DNA of 64,000 nt from Agromyces mediolanus (GTDB taxonomy: Bacteria > Actinomycetota > Actinomycetes > Actinomycetales > Microbacteriaceae). The notes beneath the pieces are model-generated. The model saw only the letters and a list, made by a program, of their open reading frames with translations. It was not told where the DNA came from and did no database searches. The position numbers and the translations under genes are program-made. Below are positions 17,658 to 26,413 of the stretch, piece after piece. The stretch covers positions 186,001-250,000 of the forward strand of contig NZ_JAMBNX010000007.1 in assembly GCF_023715325.1 (NCBI RefSeq). The letters are read 5' to 3'. Each line of letters opens with the position of its first letter. Position 1 is the stretch's first letter.

Positions 17658-18917
17658 ATGCCCCGCCCCAGCTCGCCCCCGACGGGTTCCGCCTCGAGCG
17701 CCCGTCCCTCACGTCGCGACCGCCGGTCGCCGGCGCACGGCCGCCGCCGCTCGCGCCGCCGGAAGGTGCTGTTCGCCGTGGCGGGCGCCGCCGCGGGGCT
17801 GCTCGTGGTCGGGATCGCCTTCGCCGGCGTCATGGCGGCCCGGGTGGCGGGCAACATCGCCGGCAACTCGGTCGCGCGCCCGGGCGACACCGACGGCCCG
17901 GAGATCCCGGACTGGAACGGCGCCGTGAACCTCCTCATCATGGGTTCCGACGTGCGCGAGGGGCAGACCTCCGCCGACTACGGCGACGAGGGCGGGGCAC
18001 GCTCCGACGCGATGATGCTGCTGCACGTCTCGAGCGACCACAGCAACGCGACGCTCGTCAGCATCCCGCGCGACACGATGCTGCCGACGCCCGAATGCAC
18101 GACGCCCGACGGTGAGACCATCGACGCCCGCGAGGCCGTGCAGATCAACGCGGTCCTGGATGACGGGCCGTACTGCTCGCTCGACACGATCCGCGACTTC
18201 ACGGGGCTCGACGTCGACCACTTCGTCGTCGTCGACTTCGACGGCGTCATCGGCGTGACCGACGCGATCGGCGGCGTCGAGATCTGCCTCGCCGAGGACG
18301 TGGACGATCCCGATTCGGGCCTCACGCTCGCCGCGGGCGAGCACACCATCCAGGGTGCGGAGGCGCTCGCCTTCCTGCGCACCCGGCACGGCATCGGCGA
18401 CGGCAGCGACCTGGGCCGCATCGCGACCCAGCAGACCTACCTCTCGGCGCTCGCGCGCAAGGTGAAGGATGCCGGGACGCTCACGAACCCGGTGGCGCTC
18501 TTCGGGCTGGCGGATGCCGCGAGCCGGTCGGTCACCGTCGACGACGGCCTCGCGGGCCCCGACGCGCTCGTCGGCCTCGCCGGCACGCTCGCGAACATCG
18601 ACCTGGCGAACATCGCGCTCGTGCAGCTGCCGGTGCAGGACTATTGGGCCGACCCCAACCGAGTCGAACCGATCGCCGATCAGGCGGAGGCCCTCTTCGC
18701 CGCGCTCGCCGCCGACGAGGCGGTGACCTTCGCGACGGACGACGCCGGTGCTGAGCCCGGCGACGAGGCTCCCGCCGACGATGCGCCCGCCGACGCATCC
18801 GCCGACACCGCCGTCCCCGCGCCCGGCGCGTCGGTCGCGCCGAAGCCGAAAGCGACGTTGCCGCCCGGCGCGAAGGGGCAGGACGCCGCGACGAAGAGCT
18901 GCGCCGGCGCTCCCTAG
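17658..18917 (+). CDS. LCP family glycopolymer transferase (LytR-CpsA-Psr)
   Basis: 419-residue membrane-anchored enzyme that attaches teichoic-acid-like or other glycopolymers to peptidoglycan. A basic cytoplasmic tail is followed by one membrane helix (VLFAVAGAAAGLLVVGIAF) and the LCP domain: NLLIMGSDVREG, SDAMMLLHVS, VSIPRDTMLP, INAVL, VVVDFDGVIGVTDAIGGVEI and AFLRTRHGIGDGSDLGR (the arginines that bind the pyrophosphate lipid). The C-terminus is a Pro/Ala/Asp-rich tail. CGGAGGAGA precedes the ATG. Confidence 0.95.
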   Translation: MPRPSSPPTGSASSARPSRRDRRSPAHGRRRSRRRKVLFAVAGAAAGLLVVGIAFAGVMAARVAGNIAGNSVARPGDTDGPEIPDWNGAVNLLIMGSDVREGQTSADYGDEGGARSDAMMLLHVSSDHSNATLVSIPRDTMLPTPECTTPDGETIDAREAVQINAVLDDGPYCSLDTIRDFTGLDVDHFVVVDFDGVIGVTDAIGGVEICLAEDVDDPDSGLTLAAGEHTIQGAEALAFLRTRHGIGDGSDLGRIATQQTYLSALARKVKDAGTLTNPVALFGLADAASRSVTVDDGLAGPDALVGLAGTLANIDLANIALVQLPVQDYWADPNRVEPIADQAEALFAALAADEAVTFATDDAGAEPGDEAPADDAPADASADTAVPAPGASVAPKPKATLPPGAKGQDAATKSCAGAP

Positions 18918-18932
18918 TTCCCGCAGAAAACA

Positions 18933-18973
18933 CGCACGCACCGGATGGCGTGCAGCCGCATCCGGTGCGTGCG
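18933..18973 (+). terminator. Rho-independent-like terminator of the LCP gene
   Basis: A perfect 15-base stem, CGCACGCACCGGATG with its complement, encloses an 11-base loop, starting 16 bases after the LCP stop. No T-run follows, as is usual in high-GC actinobacteria. Confidence 0.7.
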
Positions 18974-18982
18974 CGGGGCGCC

Positions 18983-19013
18983 GTGCCGGGCAGCCCCCAA
19001 TGCTGCCCGGCAC
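18983..19013 (-). terminator. Hairpin terminator of the RND pump gene
   Basis: A perfect 12-base stem, GTGCCGGGCAGC with its complement, around a 7-base loop, sits 8 bases beyond the RND stop codon. With the preceding hairpin it separates two convergent genes. Confidence 0.65.
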
Positions 19014-19020
19014 GCACGCC

Positions 19021-22000
19021 TCAGCCGGCCGTCGGCGACGGCAGCCCCGGGGCGGGAACCCCCGTGCCCGCCCCGGAACCGGGTCCGTCGTCCGTCGAGC
19101 CGCCGTCCGTGGTTCCGCCGCCGACGGAACCGTTGCCGCCCGATCCGTCGCCGCGGCGAGCAGCGCGGCGCTCGCGGCGCTCGGCGCGCCGGGCCATCCG
19201 CCGGTCGCGGCCGCGCTCGAACAGCAGGTACAGGATCGGCACCAGCACGAGCGTCAGCAGCGTGGAGGAGATCAGCCCGCCGATGACGACGATCGCGAGC
19301 GGGCGGGAGATGAACACGCCGCCGCCGGTCAGCCCGAAGGCCATCGGCAGGAGCGCGAAGATCGTCGCCGCCGCGGTCATCAGGATCGGCCGGAGGCGCA
19401 GTCGAGTGCCGTGCCGCACCGCGTCCTCCAGGTTCGCCCCGCCCTCGCGCAGCTTGTTCACGAGGTCGATCAGCACGATCGCGTTCGTGACGACGATGCC
19501 GATGAGCATCAGCAGCCCGATGAGGGCGGGCAGGCCGAGCGGCGTCCCGGTGAGGAACAGCCCGAGCAGGGCGCCGGTCGCCGCGAAGGGCACCGAGACG
19601 AGGAGGATCATCGGCTGCCGGAGGTTCCGGAACGTGCCGATCATCACGAACAGCACGAGCACGATCGCGGCGAGCATCGCCAGGCCGAGCTGGGCGAACG
19701 CCTCGTCCTGCTCGGCGGAGACGCCGGTGACCTCGTAGTGCACGCCGCTCGGCAGGCTCACCTCGGCCATCGCGGCCGCGACGGCCGCGTTCGCGGCGTC
19801 GAGCGCCCCGCTCTCCGGGGTGACCGAGATCGCGACCTCGCGCTCGCCGCCGATCCTGGTGACCGACGGCGCGGTGAGCTCCTCGGTGACGCTGGCGACG
19901 TCGCCGACGCGCACGGCGGTGCCGCGGAGCTCGCCGGCGGCGGTCTGCTCCTGCTCCATGCGCTCGGCCTCGGCCCGCTGCTCGTCGGCCTCGCGCTGCG
20001 CCTTGCGGAGCTGGTCGACCTGTTCGTCGCTCGCCGTGATGCCCTGCTCGGTCTGGGCGATCGCGGACTCGAGCGTGGCGAGCTGCTCCTGGCGATCGCG
20101 GATGGCGGCGGCGATCGCCTGCTCCTCGGGCGAACCGGGCACGGCGGGCTCGATGGGCGCACCCTGCAGCGCGGCGAGCTGCTCGCGCAGTGAGCCGAGC
20201 TGACCGCGCAGCTCGCTCCGGGCGGACTGGGCGTCGGCGATCTGCCGGTCGAGCGCGTTCGCGGCATCCGCTTGGGCGCTCTCCGCCTGCTGTTCCTGCT
20301 CGGCCTTCAGCTTGTCGAACGCGGCCTTCTGCGCCGCGGCGGTCTGCTTCGGCGTCACGGGAAGCAGCAGCTCGGCGACGCCTGCGGCACCACCGGTGAC
20401 GGTGCTCGTGCGAACGACGATGTCGCGCTCGCGTCCCTCGAGCATGAGGGTGCCCGCCGGGGTGCCGCTCAGCGCGGCGTCGATCGCCTGGGCGACCTGC
20501 TGCTGGTCGAAACCGAGCGCGGCGGCCTTGGTGGGGTCGACGACGACGCGCACGACCGGCTGCTCACCGGACAGGCTGCTCGCCGCCTTCTCGACGCCGG
20601 GCTCGCCCTCGAGCGCCTTCACGAGCGCGTCGCTCGCCTCGCGGAGTGCGACGGGGTCGTTGCCGAGGACGCGCAGCTCGATGCCGCCGCCGCCGAATCC
20701 GCTGGTGTCCACCGCGGTGAGCTCGAACTGCTCCGGGTCGCCGACGGGCTCGAGCGCGCGCTCGACCTCGCCGCGGACGACGTCGGCTTTCGCCCCCTCC
20801 TCGAGGAGGATGTCGTAGGTGATCTTGGCCGGCTCGCCCGCCGTGCTCGACTGGGCCGGGATCGCGGCCACGACGTCGCGCACGCCGGCGACCTTGGCGA
20901 GCGCTCGCTCGACGGGCTCCGCGGCCTTCGCCCGGGACTCGAGGTCGACGGCGTCCTTCGGGGTCTGCTGGAGCGAGAGGCTCTGCTGTCCGGACTCGCC
21001 GAGGAAGTCGGTCGGGATGACGACGCTCAGGGCGAGCGTCGCGACGAGGACGACGAGCGAGGCGCCGAGCGTGATGAAGGGATGCCGGCGGGTCGCGCCG
21101 AGCGCGGGCATGATGCTGCGCTGGAGGCGGTCCTCCGGGCTCCGCATCTCGGCCTGGGTTACCGCCGCCGCGTCGAGGGGCGCGTCGTGCCCGGCCCCGG
21201 CCCCGGCCGCGGCCCCGGTCGTGGCCGTGCCGGCAGCTACGGACTCCGCCGAGGCATCCGCTACCGCGTCCCGCTTCGCCGCACGGTTCTTCAGGAACCA
21301 GTACGCGAGCACCGGCACGATCGTGAGCGCCACGACGAGCGAGGCGAGCAGCGCGATCGTCACCGTGATGGCGAACGGCCGGAACAGCTGGCCGGTGAGG
21401 CCCGAGACGAAGGCGATCGGCAGGAACACCGCGACCGTCGTCAGGGTCGAGGCGGTGATGGCGCCCGCGACCTGCTTCACCGAGGCGACGATGTCGGCCG
21501 GGGTCGGGGCGCGACGTTCCGCGTGTCTCGAGATGTTCTCGATGACGACGATCGAGTCGTCGACGACGCGGCCGATCGCGATCGTCAGGGCGCCGAGCGT
21601 GAGGATGTTCAGCGTGTTGTCGCTCCACCAGAGGCCGATCATCGTGATCAGCAGCGATAGCGGGATCGACACCGCCGCGATCACGGTCGAACGCCACGAG
21701 CGCAGGAACGCGAAGATCACGATGACCGCGAAGAGCAGACCGAGCGCGCCCTCGACCGAGAGATCGTGGATGGACTGCTCGATGTACGGCGCCTGGTCGA
21801 AGAGGGTGACGAACTCGGCGCCGAGCGACTCGGTGAAGCCGTCGAGCTGCGCTTGCACACCGTGCGAGATGTCGACGACGTTCGCTCCAGAGCCCGGGGT
21901 GATCTGGATCGTGAGGGCGGGCTTGCCGTTCACGCGGGAGATGCTCGTCGCGGCGACGGACTGCAGCGAGACGTCGGCGACGTCGCCGACGCGCACGGAG

Positions 22001-22746
22001 CCTTCCTGCACCTGCACGGGCAGCGCCTGGATCGCCTCGATGCTCTCGAGTCCGGGGCCCACGGTCACCGACACGGCGCCCTCGGCGCCCTCGACCTGGC
22101 CGGCCGGCTGCACCGCGGCGTTCGCCTGGAGCGCCTGCAGCACCGAGGCCGCCTCGACCTTGAGCCGGTCGAGGTCGGCGGGGCGGATCGCGACTTCGAC
22201 GCGCTGCTCCTCGCGCCCGGACAGGGTCGCCTCCCGCACCCCGTCGACCGAGCGCAGGGCGGGCAGCACCGTCTGCTCGAGCGAGTCGGCGAAGGCGACC
22301 GGGTCGCCCGAGGAACCGGCGGTGAACATCATCGCCGGCATGTCGCTGCTCGAGCCCGACATCACGTCGACCCGCGCGCCCTGCGGCAGTGCGGCCTTCG
22401 CGCCGTCGACGGCCGAACGGATGGCCCGCTCGGTCTCTTCGGCGTCGAGCTCGAACGGCCACGTCACCGTGATCTGGGCGGAGCCCGTGCTGGAGACCGA
22501 GCTCACCTCGGTGATGCCGGCGACGGACCGCAGCGACTGTTCGACGGGCTCGGTCGCGACCTCGGCCATCTGCTCGGGCGCGAGACCGGCGGCCTGCACG
22601 GAGATGAAGGCGCCTGGGTACTTCACCGGCGGCATCAGCTCCTGGCGGAGCGAGCCCATCGCCACGAGCCCGAGCAGGGCGATGGCGATGGTGATGAGGC
22701 CGACGATGGCGCGGTTGGCGAGGCTGGCTCGGGTCAGGAAGGTCAT
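19021..22746 (-). CDS. RND family efflux permease (HAE1/AcrB-SwrC type) with a coiled-coil insertion
   Basis: 1241-residue proton-driven exporter with 12 predicted helices. It starts MTFLTRASLANRAIVGLI, carries the paired membrane aspartates of the proton relay in GRVVDDSIVVIENISRHAE (about residue 395) and ends with a Gly/Ser/Thr/Asp-rich cytoplasmic tail. Between residues about 795 and 937, in the second extracytoplasmic loop, a long charged segment rich in Gln, Glu and Ala (KLKAEQEQQAESAQ, SELRGQLGSLREQLAALQ, ADEQRAEAERMEQEQ) is predicted to form a coiled coil. No adaptor or outer-membrane partner gene is adjacent. CCGGAGA lies before the ATG. Confidence 0.92.
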   Translation of the reverse strand: MTFLTRASLANRAIVGLITIAIALLGLVAMGSLRQELMPPVKYPGAFISVQAAGLAPEQMAEVATEPVEQSLRSVAGITEVSSVSSTGSAQITVTWPFELDAEETERAIRSAVDGAKAALPQGARVDVMSGSSSDMPAMMFTAGSSGDPVAFADSLEQTVLPALRSVDGVREATLSGREEQRVEVAIRPADLDRLKVEAASVLQALQANAAVQPAGQVEGAEGAVSVTVGPGLESIEAIQALPVQVQEGSVRVGDVADVSLQSVAATSISRVNGKPALTIQITPGSGANVVDISHGVQAQLDGFTESLGAEFVTLFDQAPYIEQSIHDLSVEGALGLLFAVIVIFAFLRSWRSTVIAAVSIPLSLLITMIGLWWSDNTLNILTLGALTIAIGRVVDDSIVVIENISRHAERRAPTPADIVASVKQVAGAITASTLTTVAVFLPIAFVSGLTGQLFRPFAITVTIALLASLVVALTIVPVLAYWFLKNRAAKRDAVADASAESVAAGTATTGAAAGAGAGHDAPLDAAAVTQAEMRSPEDRLQRSIMPALGATRRHPFITLGASLVVLVATLALSVVIPTDFLGESGQQSLSLQQTPKDAVDLESRAKAAEPVERALAKVAGVRDVVAAIPAQSSTAGEPAKITYDILLEEGAKADVVRGEVERALEPVGDPEQFELTAVDTSGFGGGGIELRVLGNDPVALREASDALVKALEGEPGVEKAASSLSGEQPVVRVVVDPTKAAALGFDQQQVAQAIDAALSGTPAGTLMLEGRERDIVVRTSTVTGGAAGVAELLLPVTPKQTAAAQKAAFDKLKAEQEQQAESAQADAANALDRQIADAQSARSELRGQLGSLREQLAALQGAPIEPAVPGSPEEQAIAAAIRDRQEQLATLESAIAQTEQGITASDEQVDQLRKAQREADEQRAEAERMEQEQTAAGELRGTAVRVGDVASVTEELTAPSVTRIGGEREVAISVTPESGALDAANAAVAAAMAEVSLPSGVHYEVTGVSAEQDEAFAQLGLAMLAAIVLVLFVMIGTFRNLRQPMILLVSVPFAATGALLGLFLTGTPLGLPALIGLLMLIGIVVTNAIVLIDLVNKLREGGANLEDAVRHGTRLRLRPILMTAAATIFALLPMAFGLTGGGVFISRPLAIVVIGGLISSTLLTLVLVPILYLLFERGRDRRMARRAERRERRAARRGDGSGGNGSVGGGTTDGGSTDDGPGSGAGTGVPAPGLPSPTAG

Positions 22747-23057
22747 GGCGATCTCCGGTCGGGGGCACGGCCGGATGGAGCGAGCATCGGTGCACGAGCG
22801 CTCCGGGCAGAGGCCGCGCCGGGCGATACGTCCAGTTCACTCGGCGAGGCGGGTGCCGGGCATCAGCCGGCCGAGGGAGATGCGTGGTACCGCGGGACCA
22901 CACTGGCAGGATGACGCGGTCGACCGGGGTCGAGGCCGACCGCGTGGCTTCATCGTCGAGAAGCAGGCGGCGCGGCTTGCGGCGCTCCGGCGTGAGAGTT
23001 CGGCACCGGTACCGCGCTGCGGGAAACCCCGGCCGCGCACGACGGCCCGAGCCTTCG
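22747..23057. other. Intergenic region upstream of the RND gene with two palindromes
   Basis: 311 bases between the cyclase stop and the RND start. No gene is supported; a 67-codon reverse frame has neither a ribosome site nor a fold. An 18-base interrupted palindrome with one mismatch at 22884-22901 (GTGGTACC-GC-GGGACCAC) could be an operator for the pump, and a 9-base hairpin at 22914-22945 could terminate the cyclase operon. Confidence 0.5.
22914..22945 (-). terminator. Hairpin, possible terminator of the NCS1-cyclase operon
   Basis: ACGCGGTCG pairs perfectly with CGACCGCGT across a 14-base loop, about 110 bases after the cyclase stop. No T-tract, so this is a structural guess. Confidence 0.4.
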
Positions 23058-23711
23058 TCAGCCGGCTTCGCGGGCGATGATGCGGGCGGGTGCTCCGTCG
23101 GCGTCGATCGGGAGTGGAACGATCTCGACCTCGAGGTGTCGTGGGAGGCCTTCGAGGTTGCAGAGGTTCTCGACGATCATGCCGTCGGCGCCGAGGACGA
23201 GGTCGTGGACGGGGAAGTGCGTTCCGCCGTCCTCCGTCAGGTCCGGGCTGAAGGTGTCGACGCAGAGCGCCCGCATGCCCCGCGCGAGGAGTGCGCTCGC
23301 AGCGTCGGGGGTGAGGCCCGGGTGCTCGAATGCCGCGTCGGTGCCGTAGTGCTGAGCCCAGCCGGTGTCGATGACGACGATGGCCGGGAGCTCGGCGGGC
23401 AGTGCGGTTCCGAGGGCCTGCTCGATGACGGCGACCGTGATCTCGGCACGCGGTGCGAGCCCGGGCATGCGGACGAGCAGCGCCGGGCCGCGCAGCTCGT
23501 CGAGTGGGATCTGTGCGACGGTCCGTCCGCCGCGGATGCTGTGCGAGGGGGCGTCGAGGTGGGTACCCGAGTGGGTGCTGAGCAGGAGCGAGGTCACCTC
23601 GACCCCCTCGGTCTCGATGCGCGCCGTCGTGGCGAATTCGACCGAGGGGTCGCCGGGGTAGACCGGCATCCCCGGTCGGATGACGTGGCTGAGCTCTCGC
23701 ATGCCGGTCAT
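23058..23711 (-). CDS. Cyclase family (kynurenine formamidase-like) hydrolase
   Basis: 217-residue metal-dependent amidohydrolase with the family motif HxGTHxDxPxH, seen as STHSGTHLDAPSH, plus PGDPSVEF at the N-terminus and the C-terminal active-site segment EDGGTHFPVHDLVLGADGMIVENL. Relatives open ring or formamide bonds (arylformamidase, isatin hydrolase, cyclic ureides). Its ATG overlaps the transporter stop by 4 bases, so the two form a transport-and-hydrolysis unit, probably for a heterocyclic N-compound. Confidence 0.88.
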   Translation of the reverse strand: MTGMRELSHVIRPGMPVYPGDPSVEFATTARIETEGVEVTSLLLSTHSGTHLDAPSHSIRGGRTVAQIPLDELRGPALLVRMPGLAPRAEITVAVIEQALGTALPAELPAIVVIDTGWAQHYGTDAAFEHPGLTPDAASALLARGMRALCVDTFSPDLTEDGGTHFPVHDLVLGADGMIVENLCNLEGLPRHLEVEIVPLPIDADGAPARIIAREAG

Positions 23712-25114
23712 CGTCCCACCTCCGCCACCGGGGTCGCGTCGCGCTCGGGCGTCGCGTCGGCGAGGTGCTCGTACGGTTCGGTCGCCGTGCGTCGACGTTC
23801 GGGCAGCATCGCGACGAGGTACAGGAAGAAGGTGAGCACGAACGCCGGGATCGTGGCGCCGGTGGGGCTGTGCCAGACGTACGCGAGCAGGTACGACGCC
23901 GCCGCGCCGATCGCCCAGATCACGATGGCGATCCAGTTGACGCCCCCGGTGTACCAGTAGCGGCCGCCTTCGGCTCGGAGCATGTCCGTCGTGTAGTTGC
24001 GTCGCTTGATGATGAAGTAGTCGACGATCATGATCGCGAAGACCGGCACGAAGAAGGCGCCGATCATGGTCAGGAACGTGGTGAACTGCCCCAGCAGCCC
24101 GAGCCAGGTCGAGCCGGCGATGGAGACCGCGCCGAGCACGAGGACGGCGGGCAGGAACCGGATCCGTCCACGGGGGCCGGCATTGATCGCCGAGGTCGTG
24201 ATCCCGTAGAGCGCGACCACATTGGTCGCCATGACCGAGACGAAGATGACCACGGCGAGCGGGATGCCGAACGCGGCCACGATCGGCGCGGGGTCGAACG
24301 GGATGGCGTCCGCGCCGGTGAGCAGCAGGTACCCGGTCGCCGTCGTGCCGAGCATCATCGCGATGATGGTGGAGATGGTGTACCCGACACCGGAGCCGAT
24401 GACGCTCGCACGGCCGTTCCGTGCGTGCCGGTTGATGTCGGCCGCGAGCACGGTCCACGCGATCGCCGTGGCGATGACGATGTCGAGGACGATCGCCGGG
24501 GTGAAGCCGAGGTCGAGGTCGACGGGGATCGCCTGGTAGTCCGCAGGAGCGAACTCGGTGAACGCGGTGGTGAAGATCCATGCCGCGAACCCGAGCATGA
24601 CGGCGGCGAGCCACGGTTCGATCCGGGCGATGCCCTCGTGCCCGAAGATCGCGAGGATCACGACGAGCGTCTGGCTGAGCGCGGAGAAGAGCACCGGGTT
24701 CGAGTACCCCGTGTAGGTCGCCACGATGTAGTCGACCGTGATGCCGGCGAGCATCGCCTGCACCCAGACCCAGCCCATCAGGGAGAAGACGTTCGCGATC
24801 GAGGGGAGCAGGCTTCCGCGGATCCCGAACGCACCACGAGTGAGTGCCATCGTCGGAAGACCGGTCCGCGTGCCGATGTATCCCACGAGCACGAGGACCA
24901 CGGCGCCGACGATCGTGCCGACGACGATGAGCGTCGTCGCCGAGGCGAAGTCGATGGCGGGGATGAAGGACGTGCCGGTGAGCAGGGTCGTCACGACGAA
25001 GTTCGCGGCGAGCCAGATGAGTCCGATCCGCGCGAGCGACAGGGTGCCGCGCACCGGGCCGGCCTGGTCTGATTGCGTCTCCAACTTCGAGTTGAGACGG
25101 GTAAAGAGCGACAT
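23708..25114 (-). CDS. NCS1 family nucleobase/hydantoin permease
   Basis: 468-residue importer of the purine-cytosine permease (CodB/NCS1) family with 12 helices. Landmarks are GLPTMALTRGAFGIRGSLLPS, SLMGWVWVQAMLAGI, FGHEGIARIEPWLA, and DYFIIKRRNYTTDML in the C-terminal half. GGAGGAGCA precedes the ATG at 25114, and longer readings are rejected because they run through the promoter. It is the first gene of a two-gene operon with the cyclase-family hydrolase, under a strong promoter and a tandem-repeat site. Confidence 0.9.
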   Translation of the reverse strand: MSLFTRLNSKLETQSDQAGPVRGTLSLARIGLIWLAANFVVTTLLTGTSFIPAIDFASATTLIVVGTIVGAVVLVLVGYIGTRTGLPTMALTRGAFGIRGSLLPSIANVFSLMGWVWVQAMLAGITVDYIVATYTGYSNPVLFSALSQTLVVILAIFGHEGIARIEPWLAAVMLGFAAWIFTTAFTEFAPADYQAIPVDLDLGFTPAIVLDIVIATAIAWTVLAADINRHARNGRASVIGSGVGYTISTIIAMMLGTTATGYLLLTGADAIPFDPAPIVAAFGIPLAVVIFVSVMATNVVALYGITTSAINAGPRGRIRFLPAVLVLGAVSIAGSTWLGLLGQFTTFLTMIGAFFVPVFAIMIVDYFIIKRRNYTTDMLRAEGGRYWYTGGVNWIAIVIWAIGAAASYLLAYVWHSPTGATIPAFVLTFFLYLVAMLPERRRTATEPYEHLADATPERDATPVAEVGR

Positions 25115-25234
25115 TGCTCCTCCGGGGGTGAGGTGTGGCTGATGGGAGCGGGCTGGAGTGCAGCGCTGGGTGGGCACACCTCGTATCAGGTGCTTGGAGG
25201 GCAACAGATGTTTTTCATACTGCAACTTGCGATG

Positions 25235-25264
25235 ACGGTAATCCCTCGCGTTCCCGGCTGTCAA
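25235..25264 (-). promoter_or_regulatory. Promoter of the NCS1-cyclase operon
   Basis: On the reverse strand a consensus TTGACA (25264-25259) is followed after 18 bases by TACCGT (25240-25235), a good actinobacterial -10. The implied leader of about 115 bases contains one small hairpin (CACCT/AGGTG) and the GGAGGAG ribosome site. Confidence 0.65.
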
Positions 25265-25280
25265 GATCGAATCTCGGCGC

Positions 25281-25320
25281 GCCGAGTCACGTCGAGTCAC
25301 GTCGAGTCACGCGGAGTCAC
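25281..25320. repeat. Four 10-base tandem repeats upstream of the NCS1 promoter
   Basis: Four head-to-tail copies of a 10-base unit with the invariant core GAGTCAC (units gccGAGTCAC, gtcGAGTCAC twice, gcgGAGTCAC). The period equals one helical turn and the array ends 17 bases upstream of the -35 box, the usual place for an activator or repressor array. The adjacent XRE-cupin regulator is the natural candidate to bind it. Confidence 0.75.
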
Positions 25321-25375
25321 GCAAGGCGCGCCGCTCCACCGGGCGCGGCGTGGCCACGGGGCGGCCGTTCGCGGG

Positions 25376-25954
25376 TCAGCTGCTCCAGATGGCGGGCACG
25401 AGCACCCAGATGACTTCGGCCTCGTCGCCGATGACGCTCCAGTTGTGCGGCTCGTGCCCGTTGAAGGTCAGGGTGTCGCCCGGACCGAGCTCCCAGGCCT
25501 GCTCGGAGGTGAACTCCACCCGCACCCGACCCCGGAGCACGTGCAGCACATCGACGTCGGCAGCCACCGCATACAAATCCGTCGCGCCCCGGCCCTCCGT
25601 CGAGATGACGGACCGCAGCACCTGCACGCGCGCCTCTTCACGAGGGGTCACCAGACGCTCCTCGGTCTCGATGCCGCCGAGATTGACGCGCGGCCCGGTG
25701 CCCGCCGCCACGAACTTGACCTCCGGTTCGGTGAACAGCGAGCCGACCGAGATCGAGAGCACTTCGCACAGTGTGACGAGGGTGCTCACGCTCGGTGAGA
25801 CGATGTCGCGCTCGATTCGCGAGAGGAACCCCTTGGTGAGCCCGGCGACGCGGGCGACCTCCTCGATCGTCAGCCCTCGTTCGATCCTCGCCTCGCGCAC
25901 GCGCGGCCCGATGGACAGCGATCGACCCGACGGTTCGAGCGGCATTGGACGCAT
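25376..25954 (-). CDS. XRE family regulator with C-terminal cupin domain
   Basis: 192 residues: helix-turn-helix at about 15-70 (REARIERGLTIEEVARVAGL, then TKGFLSRIERDIVSPSVSTL) and a cupin sensor at about 100-190 (VLHVLRGRVRVEFTSEQAWELGPGD, FNGHEPHNW). Such regulators bind small ligands and often control adjacent amine, polyamine or nucleobase utilisation genes. It is transcribed toward the NCS1 operon; the tandem repeat array lies just beyond its stop. Confidence 0.9.
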   Translation of the reverse strand: MRPMPLEPSGRSLSIGPRVREARIERGLTIEEVARVAGLTKGFLSRIERDIVSPSVSTLVTLCEVLSISVGSLFTEPEVKFVAAGTGPRVNLGGIETEERLVTPREEARVQVLRSVISTEGRGATDLYAVAADVDVLHVLRGRVRVEFTSEQAWELGPGDTLTFNGHEPHNWSVIGDEAEVIWVLVPAIWSS

Positions 25955-26110
25955 ATCGCCACGGTACCTTGCCGCGCCGGCCGTGGCCGTCGTCCGGCGA
26001 GCGGACGTGCGCGCGAGCGACGAATGCGACGAATCCGGCGCCCCACAGCGCAGCGCCCCACAGTGCAGCGGCCCGGCAGAGCGACGGCCTGCAGCAGCGC
26101 CGCGGGCGGA

Positions 26111-26335
26111 TCAGGCGGCGTGCCGCGGCTGTTCGGCGGGCTGGAAGCCGAAGCGGCGACGGTGGCTTCGGCGACGGGCGCGGAGCCGTTCGGCGCGGGC
26201 GAGCGCCTCGGGGTCGAGGGCGCCGGCGCGGTCGACCGAGGTGGGCCGCAGGTGGTTCCCCTCGCGCGCGCAGGCGCAGGGCAGCCGGGTCTCCTCGCCG
26301 AGGGGGCCGAAGACGAACTCGAGGTGGCGGGCCAT
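26111..26335 (-). CDS. Small basic hypothetical protein
   Basis: 74 residues, beginning MARHLEFVFGPLGEETRLPC and ending in an arginine-rich tail (ARAERLRARRRSHRRRFGFQ). It is not a recognised family. It is considered real because GGAGGGAG lies at the right distance from the ATG and a CACAC-type pair of cysteines (PCACARE) is unusual for random frames here. It follows the antiporter gene position-wise but has its own start signals. Confidence 0.5.
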   Translation of the reverse strand: MARHLEFVFGPLGEETRLPCACAREGNHLRPTSVDRAGALDPEALARAERLRARRRSHRRRFGFQPAEQPRHAA

Positions 26336-26413
26336 CCGGTCTCCCTCCGTTCGCGATGCGCCTACTGGAGGGATGCGGATCCGGCGCGATCATGACGCGG
26401 ATCGCGCCACGGA

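Noticed and set aside
22837-23040. 67-codon reverse frame between RND and cyclase genes
   Set aside because: No ribosome binding site, Arg/Pro/Ser-rich translation, and it overlaps two palindromes that look regulatory.
25281-25320. Tandem repeats considered as a CRISPR array
   Set aside because: Ten-base units without spacers and no cas genes; location upstream of a promoter fits a regulatory array.
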